A stretch of DNA of 64,000 bases from Microlunatus parietis (GTDB taxonomy: Bacteria; Actinomycetota; Actinomycetes; Propionibacteriales; Propionibacteriaceae). Positions 8,488 through 17,026 of this stretch are shown one piece after another. How positions within the stretch are numbered: position 1 is the first letter of the stretch; every line of letters begins with the position of its first letter. The notes under the pieces are model-generated. The model did no database searches. It was not told the origin of the DNA and saw only the letters and a list, made by a program, of their open reading frames with translations. The translations under genes and the position numbers were made by a program. The stretch covers positions 868,001-932,000 of the forward strand of contig NZ_JACCBU010000001.1 of NCBI RefSeq assembly GCF_013407955.1, read 5' to 3'.

Positions 8488-9573
8488 TCAGGAGACCCGG
8501 CGCAGCCAGTTGTGGGTGTCCTCGGCGCGACCGTACTGGATGTCCAGCAGGGCCGACCGGATCGCGGCGGTCACCTCGCCGGCCTCGCCGATGCCGACCC
8601 GGTGGCTGCCGTCGGCGTCCTTCAGCTCGGCGATCGGCGTGATCACGGCGGCGGTGCCGCAGGCGAACACCTCCTTGATCGCCCCGGAGCCGACGCCCTC
8701 GAGCACCTCGGCCAAGCTGATCTTGCGCTCCACCGGCGTCAGCCCGTGGTCCTTGGCCAAGATCAGGATCGACTCCCGGGTGACTCCCTCGAGGATGGTG
8801 CCGGACAGCTCCGGCGTCAGAAGTTGATCATCGGCGGTGACCAGGTAGACGTTCATCCCGCCGAGCTCCTCGAGCCAGGTGTGCTCGGCGGCGTCGGCGA
8901 AGACGACCTGCTCGCAGCCGTTCTCGGCGGCCTCGGCCTGGGCGATCAGGCTGGCCGCATAGTTGCCGCCGCACTTGGCCGCGCCAGTGCCGCCAGGAGC
9001 GGCCCGGGTGTAGCTGGTCGAGACCCAGATCTTCACCGGCTTCACGCCGGAACTGAAGTACGCGCCGGCCGGGCTGGCGATGCAGCTGTACGTCACCCTC
9101 GCCGCCGGCCGGACCCCGAGGAACACCTCGGACGCGAACATGAACGGCCGCAGGTAGAGGCTCTGCTCCTCCAGCGTCGGCACCCAGGCCCGGTCGGCCG
9201 CGACCAGCGCCTCGATGCTGGCCAGGAAGTCCTCCTCCGGCAGCGGCGGCAGCGCCAGCCGGACCGCGGACCGGTGGAACCGCGCGGCATTGCGCTCGGG
9301 CCGGAACAGCCAGACCGAGCCGTCGGCGTGGTGATAGGCCTTCAGCCCCTCGAAGATCTCCTGCGCGTAGTGCAGCACCGCCGAAGCGGGATCGAGACTG
9401 AACGGGCCGTACGGGACGATGCCGGCTTCGTGCCAGCCCTGGTCGGCGGTCCAGGTGGCGACCGCCATGTGATCGGTGAAGTTGCTGCCGAAGCCCGGGT
9501 TGGCCAGGATCGCGGCGCGCTCGGCGTCGCTGCGCGGCTGCGGGTTCGCGGTCAGGGGAAAGTTCAAAGTCAT
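8488..9573 (-). CDS. ilvE: Branched-chain amino acid aminotransferase
   Basis: 361-aa fold-type IV PLP aminotransferase that interconverts Leu/Ile/Val and their 2-oxo acids with glutamate. The catalytic Lys is in [14 protein letters not shown] (about residue 200). Also seen are [20 protein letters not shown], the LGVRPAARV segment and ELGGMNVY before the cofactor-phosphate loop. The ATG at 9571-9573 is preferred over a GTG three codons earlier because GGAG is 8 bases upstream of it. The gene is divergent from leuB across 84 bp, linking two steps of leucine metabolism, and overlaps nothing. Confidence 0.95.
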   Translation of the reverse strand: MTLNFPLTANPQPRSDAERAAILANPGFGSNFTDHMAVATWTADQGWHEAGIVPYGPFSLDPASAVLHYAQEIFEGLKAYHHADGSVWLFRPERNAARFHRSAVRLALPPLPEEDFLASIEALVAADRAWVPTLEEQSLYLRPFMFASEVFLGVRPAARVTYSCIASPAGAYFSSGVKPVKIWVSTSYTRAAPGGTGAAKCGGNYAASLIAQAEAAENGCEQVVFADAAEHTWLEELGGMNVYLVTADDQLLTPELSGTILEGVTRESILILAKDHGLTPVERKISLAEVLEGVGSGAIKEVFACGTAAVITPIAELKDADGSHRVGIGEAGEVTAAIRSALLDIQYGRAEDTHNWLRRVS

Positions 9574-9657
9574 CGGTGGCACTCCTTCGTCGATCTGAGG
9601 TTACTGCTCTGCGAGATACCCGGCCGACCGCCGCAGCCGACTCGCTACGATGCGCCG

Positions 9658-10716
9658 GTGAATCAGACCACTACGAGGACGATCGCCGTCATCGGCGGCG
9701 ATTTCATCGGGCCGGAGGTCACTGCGGAGGCCGTCAAGGTGCTCCAGGCCGTCACGGCGCCGGGCAGCTTCGCGCTGCAGCCGTACGATCTCGGCGCGAC
9801 CGCCTGGCAGCGGACCGGCGAGGTGCTGCCGGACTCGGTGCTCGCCGAACTCGCCGAGACCGACGCCATCCTGCTCGGCGCGGTCGGCGCCGCCCCGAAC
9901 TCGAAGGACATTCCGAGCGGACTGCTGGAGCGCGGGCTCCTGCTCCGGCTGCGGTTCGAGTTCGACCACTACGTCAATCTGCGGCCGTCCCGGCTCTACC
10001 CCGGCGTGCCGACTCCGCTCGCGCCGTCGGTCACCGAGGGCAAGGAGATCGACTTCGTCGTCGTCCGCGAGGGCACCGAGGGGCTCTACTGCGGCAACGG
10101 CGGCGTGGTCCGCGCCGGCACCCCGCACGAGATCGCGACAGAGGTCAGCGTCAACACCGCGTACGGCGTCGAGCGCGTGGTCCGGGACGCCTTCGAGCGG
10201 GCCACCCGGCGCCGCAACAAGGTCACCCTGGTGCACAAGCACAACGTGCTGGTCAACGCCGGCGGCCTCTGGCGCCGGGTGTTCGAGGCGGTCGCGGCCG
10301 AGTATCCGCAGGTCACCACCGACTACCTGCACGTGGACGCTGCGACGATCTTCCTGGCCACCGATCCGGCCCGGTTCGACGTGATCGTGACCGACAACCT
10401 GTTCGGCGACATCATCACCGACCTGGCCGCGGCGGTGACCGGCGGCATGGGCCTCGGCGCCAGCGGCAACATCAACCCGACCGGCGCGTACCCCTCGATG
10501 TTCGAGCCGGTGCACGGTTCCGCGCCGGACATCGCCGGGAAGGGTCTGGCCGACCCGACCGCCGCGATCCTGTCGGTCGCCCTGCTGCTCGATCACCTCG
10601 GGCTGGCCGAGGAGGCCGCGCGCGTGGAGAAGGCCGCGATCTCCGACCTCGCCGCCCGGACCGGCCAGCAGCGCTCGACGACCGAGATCGGCGACGCGAT
10701 CGCCGCCGCGGTCTGA
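9658..10716 (+). CDS. leuB: 3-isopropylmalate dehydrogenase
   Basis: 352 aa from a GTG at 9658. It oxidises and decarboxylates 3-isopropylmalate in leucine synthesis. Seen are the isocitrate/isopropylmalate dehydrogenase signature [21 protein letters not shown], the substrate-binding [14 protein letters not shown], the Lys/Asn pair in LVHKHNVL, and the NAD-binding [15 protein letters not shown]. One oddity is that the N-terminal loop reads GGDFIGPEV where nearly all relatives have GDGIGPEV, placing Phe in place of a conserved Gly. A REP-like hairpin 21 bp after the stop probably ends the transcript. Confidence 0.92.
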   Translation: MNQTTTRTIAVIGGDFIGPEVTAEAVKVLQAVTAPGSFALQPYDLGATAWQRTGEVLPDSVLAELAETDAILLGAVGAAPNSKDIPSGLLERGLLLRLRFEFDHYVNLRPSRLYPGVPTPLAPSVTEGKEIDFVVVREGTEGLYCGNGGVVRAGTPHEIATEVSVNTAYGVERVVRDAFERATRRRNKVTLVHKHNVLVNAGGLWRRVFEAVAAEYPQVTTDYLHVDAATIFLATDPARFDVIVTDNLFGDIITDLAAAVTGGMGLGASGNINPTGAYPSMFEPVHGSAPDIAGKGLADPTAAILSVALLLDHLGLAEEAARVEKAAISDLAARTGQQRSTTEIGDAIAAAV

Positions 10717-10737
10717 GCCGAGCCCGTACCACGGCAA

Positions 10738-10785
10738 CTGAGCCTGTCGGAATCCCTGGGAAACAAGGGTTTTCGGCAGGCTCAG
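10738..10785. repeat. REP-like hairpin, copy 2 (also probable leuB terminator)
   Basis: The stem has 20-base arms: CTGAGCCTGTCGGAATCCCT pairs with AAGGGTTTTCGGCAGGCTCAG with three mismatches. The loop is GGGAAAC. It is related to the hairpins at 6304 and 25325 but diverged in the stem centre. Its place just behind leuB fits a factor-independent or hairpin-stabilised 3' end. Confidence 0.6.
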
Positions 10786-10823
10786 CACAGACGTCCGGTA
10801 CGAATTCAGGGCACCGACACCGA

Positions 10824-10997
10824 TCAGGCGGCGGGCTCGACCGACTGCGGGCCGGACCGCTGCTGACGCCGGATCACCGGCGGCGTGACGGAATGGGCCT
10901 TGCGCGGCCGACGGCGCGGCGGTGCGTCCGGATCGTCGAGGACCCGGCGACCAGAGCGCGCCGCGGCGGACCAGTCCTCGGGATACATCTCGTACAT
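10824..10997 (-). CDS. Small EMYPEDW-motif protein, unknown function
   Basis: 57 aa from the ATG at 10995-10997, with GTGAGG about 11 bases upstream. It starts MYEMYPEDWSAAARSGRR and continues as a Pro/Arg-rich basic tail (PPRRRPRKAHSVTP). Short actinobacterial proteins beginning with a similar MYPxDW motif exist, from memory; their function is unknown to me. There is no membrane segment or signal peptide. The long in-frame upstream extension was rejected since it covers a low-coding AT-richer stretch. Confidence 0.5.
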   Translation of the reverse strand: MYEMYPEDWSAAARSGRRVLDDPDAPPRRRPRKAHSVTPPVIRRQQRSGPQSVEPAA

Positions 10998-11133
10998 GAT
11001 CAACAACCTCACTCGTGCCTCGCAGTTTTCAGAAATACTAGGACACCAAAGTAATTCGCACCCACGATGCGATACCTGATTCTCAGTATTCGGACCGGCT
11101 TGGCGGCGCCGGGGAAGGTGCCACACTGAGCCC

Positions 11134-11697
11134 ATGAGCGCTCCCCCGGAAATGCCCGAGTTGGTGACTCGGGCCCTCCGCATGTCCCTGGAGCGTGGTT
11201 ACGTCCAGACTTCCCGCAGCGAGACCGGCCGGCTGCTGGCGACCCTCGCGGCGACCCGGACCGGCACCATCGCCGAGTGCGGCACCGGCTGCGGCGTCGG
11301 CGCCGCCTGGCTGCGCAGCGGTGCGCCCAAGGCGACCCGGGTGATCACGGCCGAACTCGATCCGGAACTCGCCCACGGCGTGATGGAGATGTTCGAGCAC
11401 GACGACATCGACGTCCTGCACGCCGACTGGACCACGCTGGCCGACCACGCGCCGTTCACGTTGATCTTCATCGATGCCGGCACCGCCCGGACCACGGAAC
11501 GGGAACAGATCGTCGATCTGCTCGGCGACGGCGGCATGATCGTCCTCGACGACTTCGTCCCGACCGCTTCCTGGCCGCCGATCGTGGCGGGGAGGATCGA
11601 CAGCCTGCGCCAGGCCTGGTTGTCCGACGAGCGGTTCGCCTGCGTCGACGTGATGGTCGCCGAGGACACCTCGGTCCTGATCGCGGTGCGCCGCTGA
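11134..11697 (+). CDS. SAM-dependent methyltransferase (class I, O-methyltransferase-like)
   Basis: 187 aa. Rossmann motif I is IAECGTGCGVGAAWL (ECGTGxGxG), followed by acidic strand-2 residues in ITAELDPE, then HADWTTL and the motif IV-like LIFIDAG. IVLDDFVP corresponds to the strand after the catalytic loop in catechol-O-methyltransferase-like enzymes. The substrate is unknown. The ATG at 11134 is preceded by a short purine-poor leader. The gene stands alone, divergent from the small EMYPEDW protein. Confidence 0.8.
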   Translation: MSAPPEMPELVTRALRMSLERGYVQTSRSETGRLLATLAATRTGTIAECGTGCGVGAAWLRSGAPKATRVITAELDPELAHGVMEMFEHDDIDVLHADWTTLADHAPFTLIFIDAGTARTTEREQIVDLLGDGGMIVLDDFVPTASWPPIVAGRIDSLRQAWLSDERFACVDVMVAEDTSVLIAVRR

Positions 11698-11780
11698 CGC
11701 CGTACGCAACCTGAGCGGCGACGCCTTTCCGTAACCTACGCGGAATTGGAACTGCCCGTTCGTTGGGGCATGCTGTTCGC

Positions 11781-12320
11781 GTGGCGGAACGCGAACGGCT
11801 GCCGAAGCTCGTGCGGGTGCTCGGCGGGCTCCTGTTGATGGTGGCGTTCGTCTGCATCTGCCTCTTCGTGATCACCCGTTACGCCGGCTACTGGGGCGTG
11901 CCGATGTTCTCGTTCCAGACCGAGAACGGCTCCCAGTGCACGAACACCTTCAACGGCCACACCTGTGACAAGGTCACGCTCGCCGACGTCGAGTTGTACG
12001 GAGAGGTCGACGTCCCCGACGACACGGTGGTGATCAAGGGGACCTACACGGTGACCCACGACTACGCCCTCGACGTCACCCTCGAAGTGCCCAAGGCGTC
12101 CGCGGACGCGGCGTTGAAGGCCCTGAACACCTCATTCGGCGCCTGCGGTGATCATCACACCGCCCTTGATCCCGAAGGGCTCGCCAACCTCTGCTCGATG
12201 TCCAACGAGAACGTCTTCGGCTCCAAGGACGAACGCAACCAGTCCCGTACCTTCAACGTCGGCACCGGCGTCCGCAAGGACGGCACCCGAGTGATCGCGC
12301 TCAGCGTCAAGTCCCGCTGA
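11781..12320 (+). CDS. Single-pass membrane protein, unknown function
   Basis: About 179 aa from a GTG at 11781; a TTG six codons upstream is also possible. A basic N-terminus (ERERLPKLVR) precedes one transmembrane helix (LLLMVAFVCICLFVIT). An extracytoplasmic domain follows with four Cys (QCTNTF, HTCDK, GACGD, NLCSM) that may form two disulphides. The C-terminal part is beta-rich. Family not recognised. Confidence 0.6.
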   Translation: MAERERLPKLVRVLGGLLLMVAFVCICLFVITRYAGYWGVPMFSFQTENGSQCTNTFNGHTCDKVTLADVELYGEVDVPDDTVVIKGTYTVTHDYALDVTLEVPKASADAALKALNTSFGACGDHHTALDPEGLANLCSMSNENVFGSKDERNQSRTFNVGTGVRKDGTRVIALSVKSR

Positions 12321-12710
12321 TCACCGGGATGCCTGCCGGTCGGCGAAGCGGGTCGCACCGATAGCCGGGTCATCGCCCGGCAGCAGGGCCCGCTCCTCCA
12401 GCAGGGCACCGACGACCGGACACCTGAACGGTCTGGTGCTCCCCGCTCTGACGCAACCGTCCGACCTCAGTTGATTTCCGCCGCGACTGCCCGGCAGGAA
12501 TTCACTCCCGTCCGCTACGCGCCTCCACGCGCCGGCCGCCCCACGGACCGCGTTTCAGCGGCGGCGGTAGCGGTCTTCTCGACAGGTCCCGTGACTTCCC
12601 CACACTTCTTGGCGCTTTACGCGGGTTACTTCTCGTGGGAAGCGACAGTTTTTCACGTTACGTGAAAAACTTGTGGCCAGAGTGACGATCGGTGCCGGTG
12701 GTCGGGGCGG
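12321..12710. other. 390-bp intergenic region with an AT-rich palindrome
   Basis: No frame with actinobacterial codon usage fits here on either strand. The stretch is lower in GC than its surroundings towards the right end and contains one striking perfect palindrome (12647-12671, listed separately). It separates the convergent ends of the membrane-protein gene and the ECF41 sigma gene. Confidence 0.6.
12647..12671. repeat. Perfect AT-rich palindrome (12-base arms, 1-base centre)
   Basis: Arms AGTTTTTCACGT and ACGTGAAAAACT flank a single T. It lies 40 bp beyond the stop of the sigma gene. It can fold into an 11-bp stem with a three-base loop, and reads out with an A/T run inside the stem but not after it. 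It therefore looks more like a protein-binding site or a stem-type 3' end than a standard terminator. Confidence 0.6.
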
Positions 12711-13592
12711 TCAACCGGCGAGGTCGGGGACGGCCTGAAGTTGGGACAGCTTGTCCGGATTGAGGTGCCAGAGCACCCGGTCGATGCCGTCCGGGCCGGC
12801 CGAGACCGTGATCAGTGCGTACGGGACGCCGTCGTGGGACAGCATCGCGGCAGCGGCGCCGTTGACCTGGCGGGGCGTGACCACGGCTCCCTCCCAGAAC
12901 CGCGGCGAGAAGGCCCGGATGACGCGGGCGATCTTGTCCCCGCCGAGGATCGGCAGCTTGGCCGCCCGGACCCGGCCGCCGCCGTCGGAGTAGGAGACGG
13001 CCTGTTCGGCCAGCAGGTCCTCCAGGGCGGCCAGGTCGCCACCCCGGGCCGCGGTCAGGAACGCGTCCAGCAGCCGCTGCTGCTCGGTGGCGTCGACCCG
13101 GCTGCGCAGGTTGCCGGCCAGGTGCTTGCGGGCCCGGCTGACCAGTTGCCGGGCGCCGGCCGCGGACTGTTGCACCATGGCGCCGATCTGCTCGTACGGA
13201 TAGTCGAACGCCTCCCGCAGCACGTACGCCGCCCGCTCGGTCGGCGTCAGCCGCTCCAGCAACAGCAGCACCGCGGTCTCGAGCGCCTCGGCCCGTTCGG
13301 CACCGAGCGCGGGATCGGAACTCGTGTCCACCGGGTCGGGCAGCCACTGCCCCGGGTAGGTCTCCCGCCGCTTCCGGGCCGACTCGGCGACGTTGAGCGC
13401 GAGCCGGGTCGTCGTCGTGGCCAGGAACGCGTCGACGTTCTCCACCCGCTCGTGCGGATAGTCCTGCCAGCGGATCCAGACCTCCTGCAGCACGTCCTCC
13501 GCCTCCGCGACGCTACCCAGGATCCGGTAGGCGATCCCGAACAGCCGGGGCCGCAGCCGGTGGTAATGGCTTTGAGCAGGCGGGGTGATCAC
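12711..13592 (-). CDS. ECF41-group RNA polymerase sigma factor (SigJ-like)
   Basis: 293 aa from a GTG. Sigma region 2 (HRLRPRLFGIAYRILGSVAEAEDVLQ, first 20 residues decisive) and region 4 (LTPTERAAYVLREAF, GAMVQQSAAGARQLVSRA) occupy residues 1-175. A SnoaL-like C-terminal domain follows, with the two ECF41 signatures SDGGGR and NPDKL near its start and end. In this group the C-terminal domain controls activity in place of a separate anti-sigma factor. ECF41 genes usually sit beside a COE-type gene (carboxymuconolactone decarboxylase, oxidoreductase or epimerase); none is adjacent here. Confidence 0.9.
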   Translation of the reverse strand: MITPPAQSHYHRLRPRLFGIAYRILGSVAEAEDVLQEVWIRWQDYPHERVENVDAFLATTTTRLALNVAESARKRRETYPGQWLPDPVDTSSDPALGAERAEALETAVLLLLERLTPTERAAYVLREAFDYPYEQIGAMVQQSAAGARQLVSRARKHLAGNLRSRVDATEQQRLLDAFLTAARGGDLAALEDLLAEQAVSYSDGGGRVRAAKLPILGGDKIARVIRAFSPRFWEGAVVTPRQVNGAAAAMLSHDGVPYALITVSAGPDGIDRVLWHLNPDKLSQLQAVPDLAG

Positions 13593-13629
13593 GTCGGCGA
13601 GAATACGCCGGACTCGTTAGTCTCGGGCC

Positions 13630-15495
13630 ATGGTCCTGCTGATGATCATCGCCGCCGGCTACGGCGTGATCCAGCTGGCGTTGCTCGGCTCGGCGACCCG
13701 GAGCGTGCGGGTGTCCACCCTGCTGCTGGCCGCCATGGCCGGGGCGTACGCGTGCGGCGCGGTCGCCCTGATCGGCGAGCTCGGCTGGACCCACCTGGTC
13801 GCGATGATCACCGGCGATCGGCTGCACGAGGTGATCAGGACCGCCTCGCACACGGTCGACCCGTTCACCGAGGAACTGGTCAAGGTGGTGCCGTTGATCG
13901 TGATCGCGCTGCTGGCCCGCCGGCTGCACAAGCAATGGGGCGTGACCGACTACCTGCTGCTCGGTGCGGCGATCGGCACCGGATTCGCTTGGATGGAAGC
14001 GATGTTGCGGTTCGCCGGCGCCGCGAGCCGGGCCATCGGTGACAGTAGCGGCGGGTTCCTGCTGCCCAGTCTGGCGCCGCCGCAGATCACCGGCCTAGGG
14101 CCGACCCTGCTGACCTGGCTGCCGCCGCCGGTCCGGACCGCGGACATCCTCGGACTGGCCGGCGCGGCGGTGAACCTGCACCTGGTCTGGACCGCCTTGG
14201 CGGGGCTCGGCCTCGGGCTGCTGGTCCGGATGCGGGGCTGGTGGCGGCTGCTCGGCCTTGCTCCGCTGCTGTACGCCAGCGTCGATCACGCGGTGAACAA
14301 CTACGCGATCGTCAGCCACCACGAGGGTTTCGTCGAGTGGCTGCTGTCGGTCGCCGAGGCGCTGCGGAACCTGCTGCCGTTCCTGGTCCTGGTCGGTCTG
14401 GTGCTGGCCGTCGGGATCGACCTGTTCCTGCTGCGGTCGGCCCGGCGCGAGACCGAACACCTGGTCACGCGCGCCGAACGGTCCAGCAAGGCCGGTGCCT
14501 TCGTCCTCTTCCGATACGCGACGTTCGGGCCGCCCTGGTCGGCGCTGGTGGCCCTTCGCTTCGCGCTGGCGCGGCGCTCGGTCCGCTATGCCCGCGCCGC
14601 GACTCCCGACCAGGCGCCGCCGCTCGAGGCGACCGTGCGCGAGATCGCGGTCATGATCGACAGCAGCTTCGACCGGGCGGCCTGGCAGGGTGATCGGCTC
14701 AGGGAACTGCGGCCGTCGGTCGACCCGGTGAAGTTGATCACGAACTGGCGGGTCGTGCTCTGGCTGATTCTCGGCGTGCCGTTGTTCCTGTACTTCGTCG
14801 TCGGCGCGGTGCCGGCGACCGGTGGCTTGCAGAATCTGATGGAGTCGCGGGCCGTCTTCCTTGGCGTGGTCGCCCTCACCGTGATCGCGATCTTGTACGG
14901 TGCCTGGCAGCTGGTCCGGTTGATCATGGAACTGCGTCAACGTGATCATGGTGGCTGGGGCGAGGCCGTGCTGCGGGCCGGGCTGCGGATCTCGATCGGC
15001 GCCGCCGCGCTGCTGGGTGGCACCGGCGCGGTGATCCGCGCGCTGACCGGCACCGAGGGCAGCGGTCGCGCCCTGGACACGTACCACATCCTGGAGGCAC
15101 TCGGGCAGGCGTTGCTCGCGGTCGGGATCCTGATGGCACTGGCCGGGCTGTTCGTGATGTTCCCGCCGGGCGGCGCGCTGGTCCTCGCCGGCGGCGGGGT
15201 GCTGGCCGAAGGTGTCGCGATCGCAGGCATTCTCAAGATCGCGGCCGTGCTCGGGCTGAGCGGCATCGCGCTGATGGCCGCTGCCCAGAACGGGGGCCAT
15301 GGCGGTGGTGGCGGCGGCACGCCGGGCAACAACCAGGCCCAGAACAAGCAGTTCAAGGACGCCGTCCGGGCAGCGAACCGGGACCGCGACAAGCCGCTGA
15401 CCCGGGATCAGATCCGGCGGGTGCACGAGGAGATCTCGGGCGAGAATCTCGGCTACCACGAGATCATCGAGACCATCAAGGCGATGTTCCCCTGA
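13630..15495 (+). CDS. PrsW-like intramembrane metalloprotease with toxin-like C-terminal tail
   Basis: 621 aa. Residues 1-300 hold about eight hydrophobic segments with PrsW-family signatures in order: EELVK (81-85), a Glu in GFAWMEA (about 123), HLVW (about 184) and DHAVNN (about 219). These are the metal-binding and catalytic candidates. Residues 370-550 hold further membrane helices. A Gly-rich linker (about 555-566) then leads to a 55-residue soluble tail with NKQFKDAVRAA, LTRDQIRRVHEEISG and LGYHEIIETIKAMF. From memory, this pattern occurs at the ends of polymorphic toxins. Thirteen bases downstream starts a small soluble protein gene, the usual place of an immunity gene. The toxin role is inferred. 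Confidence 0.7.
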   Translation: MVLLMIIAAGYGVIQLALLGSATRSVRVSTLLLAAMAGAYACGAVALIGELGWTHLVAMITGDRLHEVIRTASHTVDPFTEELVKVVPLIVIALLARRLHKQWGVTDYLLLGAAIGTGFAWMEAMLRFAGAASRAIGDSSGGFLLPSLAPPQITGLGPTLLTWLPPPVRTADILGLAGAAVNLHLVWTALAGLGLGLLVRMRGWWRLLGLAPLLYASVDHAVNNYAIVSHHEGFVEWLLSVAEALRNLLPFLVLVGLVLAVGIDLFLLRSARRETEHLVTRAERSSKAGAFVLFRYATFGPPWSALVALRFALARRSVRYARAATPDQAPPLEATVREIAVMIDSSFDRAAWQGDRLRELRPSVDPVKLITNWRVVLWLILGVPLFLYFVVGAVPATGGLQNLMESRAVFLGVVALTVIAILYGAWQLVRLIMELRQRDHGGWGEAVLRAGLRISIGAAALLGGTGAVIRALTGTEGSGRALDTYHILEALGQALLAVGILMALAGLFVMFPPGGALVLAGGGVLAEGVAIAGILKIAAVLGLSGIALMAAAQNGGHGGGGGGTPGNNQAQNKQFKDAVRAANRDRDKPLTRDQIRRVHEEISGENLGYHEIIETIKAMFP

Positions 15496-15508
15496 GGAGG
15501 ACGACACG

Positions 15509-15964
15509 ATGAACCAACCGGCGACGCCGGAGGACGCGGCCGCGGACCTGATCGGCCGGTCCGTGTGGGGCGCCCGGAAGGGCCACGGCAGCTTCCTCGA
15601 CCTGCAGTTCGGGCCGGCCCGGGAGGCCGACCCGAAGCGCGGTGCGTTCCATCTGTGGATCCAGCAGTGCGCCTGGCGGATCGAGCACGGCGCCGAACTG
15701 GGGGCCGGCTCCGAGGACTCCGACGAGCGGATCGCGGCCGCGCTGGCCCGGCTGAACGGCCGCGAGCTGACGGCGATCACGCTGCAGCGGCCGTCGTTGT
15801 CGACGACGTTCGCGTTCGGCGACTCCCGGTTGATCACGTTCGAGACCTCGACCGACCCGGCGGATGATCATGCCGAGCAGTGGCTGCTGTTCCGGCCGGA
15901 CGACCTGGTGCTCAGCGTCGGGCCGGGATCGGCCTGGCAGCTGTCCCCCGCCGACCAACCCTAG
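15509..15964 (+). CDS. Putative immunity protein for the PrsW-toxin fusion
   Basis: 151 aa with no membrane segment. The ATG at 15509 has GAGGAGG nine bases upstream and begins 13 bp after the previous stop, so the two genes are one unit. Seen are SVWGARKGHGSFLDLQFG, AFHLWIQQCAWRIEHG, LNGRELTAITLQRP and EQWLLFRPDDLVLSVGPG. This mixed alpha/beta pattern with conserved Trp residues is what I recall of several actinobacterial immunity-type families. I cannot name the family with certainty. The last 4 bp overlap the convergent DoxX gene. Confidence 0.55.
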   Translation: MNQPATPEDAAADLIGRSVWGARKGHGSFLDLQFGPAREADPKRGAFHLWIQQCAWRIEHGAELGAGSEDSDERIAAALARLNGRELTAITLQRPSLSTTFAFGDSRLITFETSTDPADDHAEQWLLFRPDDLVLSVGPGSAWQLSPADQP

Positions 15965-16356
15965 GCGGCTGGTGTCGCGGGGGCGCGCGGGGTGACCTTG
16001 GCCGGGCCGGCCAGCCGGGCCCAGGCGACGAACGCGGAGAGCAGCCCGGCCAGTCCGGTCGTCGCGGCAACGCTGGGCTGACCGAGGCCGATGTTGATCG
16101 CCGTCGCGCCGATCATGGTCCCGACCAGTCCGATCGCCGCGATCGGGGTCAGGATCGGCAGCACCCGCGTGGCGGCCGGGACGATCAGGCCGATCGCGCC
16201 GGCGATCTCGGCGAAGCCCGCGATCTTGAGCAAGATCACCGGCACGCCGAGCGACAGCGCCTCCAGGGACTCCCAGGACACGAACGCCTTGCTGCTGCCG
16301 ACGAACAGGAAGTACAGGGCCAGCAGCCCCGAGATCACCCACACAGCGATTCTCAT
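15961..16356 (-). CDS. DoxX family membrane protein
   Basis: 131 aa with four transmembrane helices. The first contains LALYFLFVGSSKAF and the second AGFAEIAGAIGLIVP, matching DoxX/DoxD-like proteins (first helix ending in GxxKL, second with ExxxGxxL). The family takes part in redox or membrane-stress processes in some bacteria; the role here is open. The gene converges with the putative immunity gene and overlaps it by 4 bp. Confidence 0.8.
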   Translation of the reverse strand: MRIAVWVISGLLALYFLFVGSSKAFVSWESLEALSLGVPVILLKIAGFAEIAGAIGLIVPAATRVLPILTPIAAIGLVGTMIGATAINIGLGQPSVAATTGLAGLLSAFVAWARLAGPAKVTPRAPATPAA

Positions 16357-16405
16357 CCTCGGTCCTCTCCTGGATCCCCGGGTGAGGCCGAGCGTAGCCC
16401 GCCGG

Positions 16406-16972
16406 TCAGCCGATCGTCACGGGTTCGGGCCAGGCGAATCTGAGGCAGGCGGGACTGCCGTTGAGTCGGCCCTCGATCCCGCCCGGCGGCGGGACCAGGC
16501 CGCGCTCCACCTGGATGCCGCCGACCGCGGCGTAGAACCCTTGTGCCGCAGTGTTCTGTTCCAGCACCCACAGGTGCAGCGCCGGCCGGTCGGCCCGTTC
16601 GGTGACCGCCGCCGCGGCCGCGGTGATCAAGGTCCGCCCGATGCCGGACCGCTTCCGGGCGAACCGTACATGCAGGTTGTCCACCAGGCTGCCCCAGCGT
16701 TCGTCATGATCGAGCATCACGTGGACGAACCCGGCCAGTCCCTCGTCGTCCTCGGCGAGGATCGTCGCGGTGCCGTCCGGCTCGGCGAGCCGGGCGGCCC
16801 AGAGTTGGTGCCGGTCGGTGATCACGTCGCCGTCGAGGAAGCTGTCGGCGTAGGCCCCGCGGTAGTGCCGGCGCCAACTGTCCGCGTGGAGCTCGGCGAT
16901 CCGGCCGGCGTCGGCGAGGCCGGCCGGCCGGAGGCTGAGTTGCGTCGAGTCAGTGGCCATGGAGTTGATCAT
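16406..16972 (-). CDS. GNAT-family N-acetyltransferase
   Basis: 188 aa. The acetyl-CoA-binding segment reads NLHVRFARKRSGIGRTLI (QxxGxG/A pattern as RKRSGIG), followed by HLWVLEQNTAAQGFYAAVGG, the typical LxVxxxNxxAxxFYxxxGF end of GNAT enzymes. The substrate is unknown. The start may be the ATG at 16972 or the one at 16960 (MATDSTQ). The gene stands alone, with 49 bp to the DoxX start. Confidence 0.85.
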   Translation of the reverse strand: MINSMATDSTQLSLRPAGLADAGRIAELHADSWRRHYRGAYADSFLDGDVITDRHQLWAARLAEPDGTATILAEDDEGLAGFVHVMLDHDERWGSLVDNLHVRFARKRSGIGRTLITAAAAAVTERADRPALHLWVLEQNTAAQGFYAAVGGIQVERGLVPPPGGIEGRLNGSPACLRFAWPEPVTIG

Positions 16973-17026
16973 CGCAGGCCGGCTCGGCGGGCGCCGGGCG
17001 TACCAGGTGCCGAGACCCGTGCCGGC

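Noticed and set aside
12155..12409. 84-codon minus-strand frame
   Set aside because: Overlaps the membrane-protein gene and has no ribosome site or motif.
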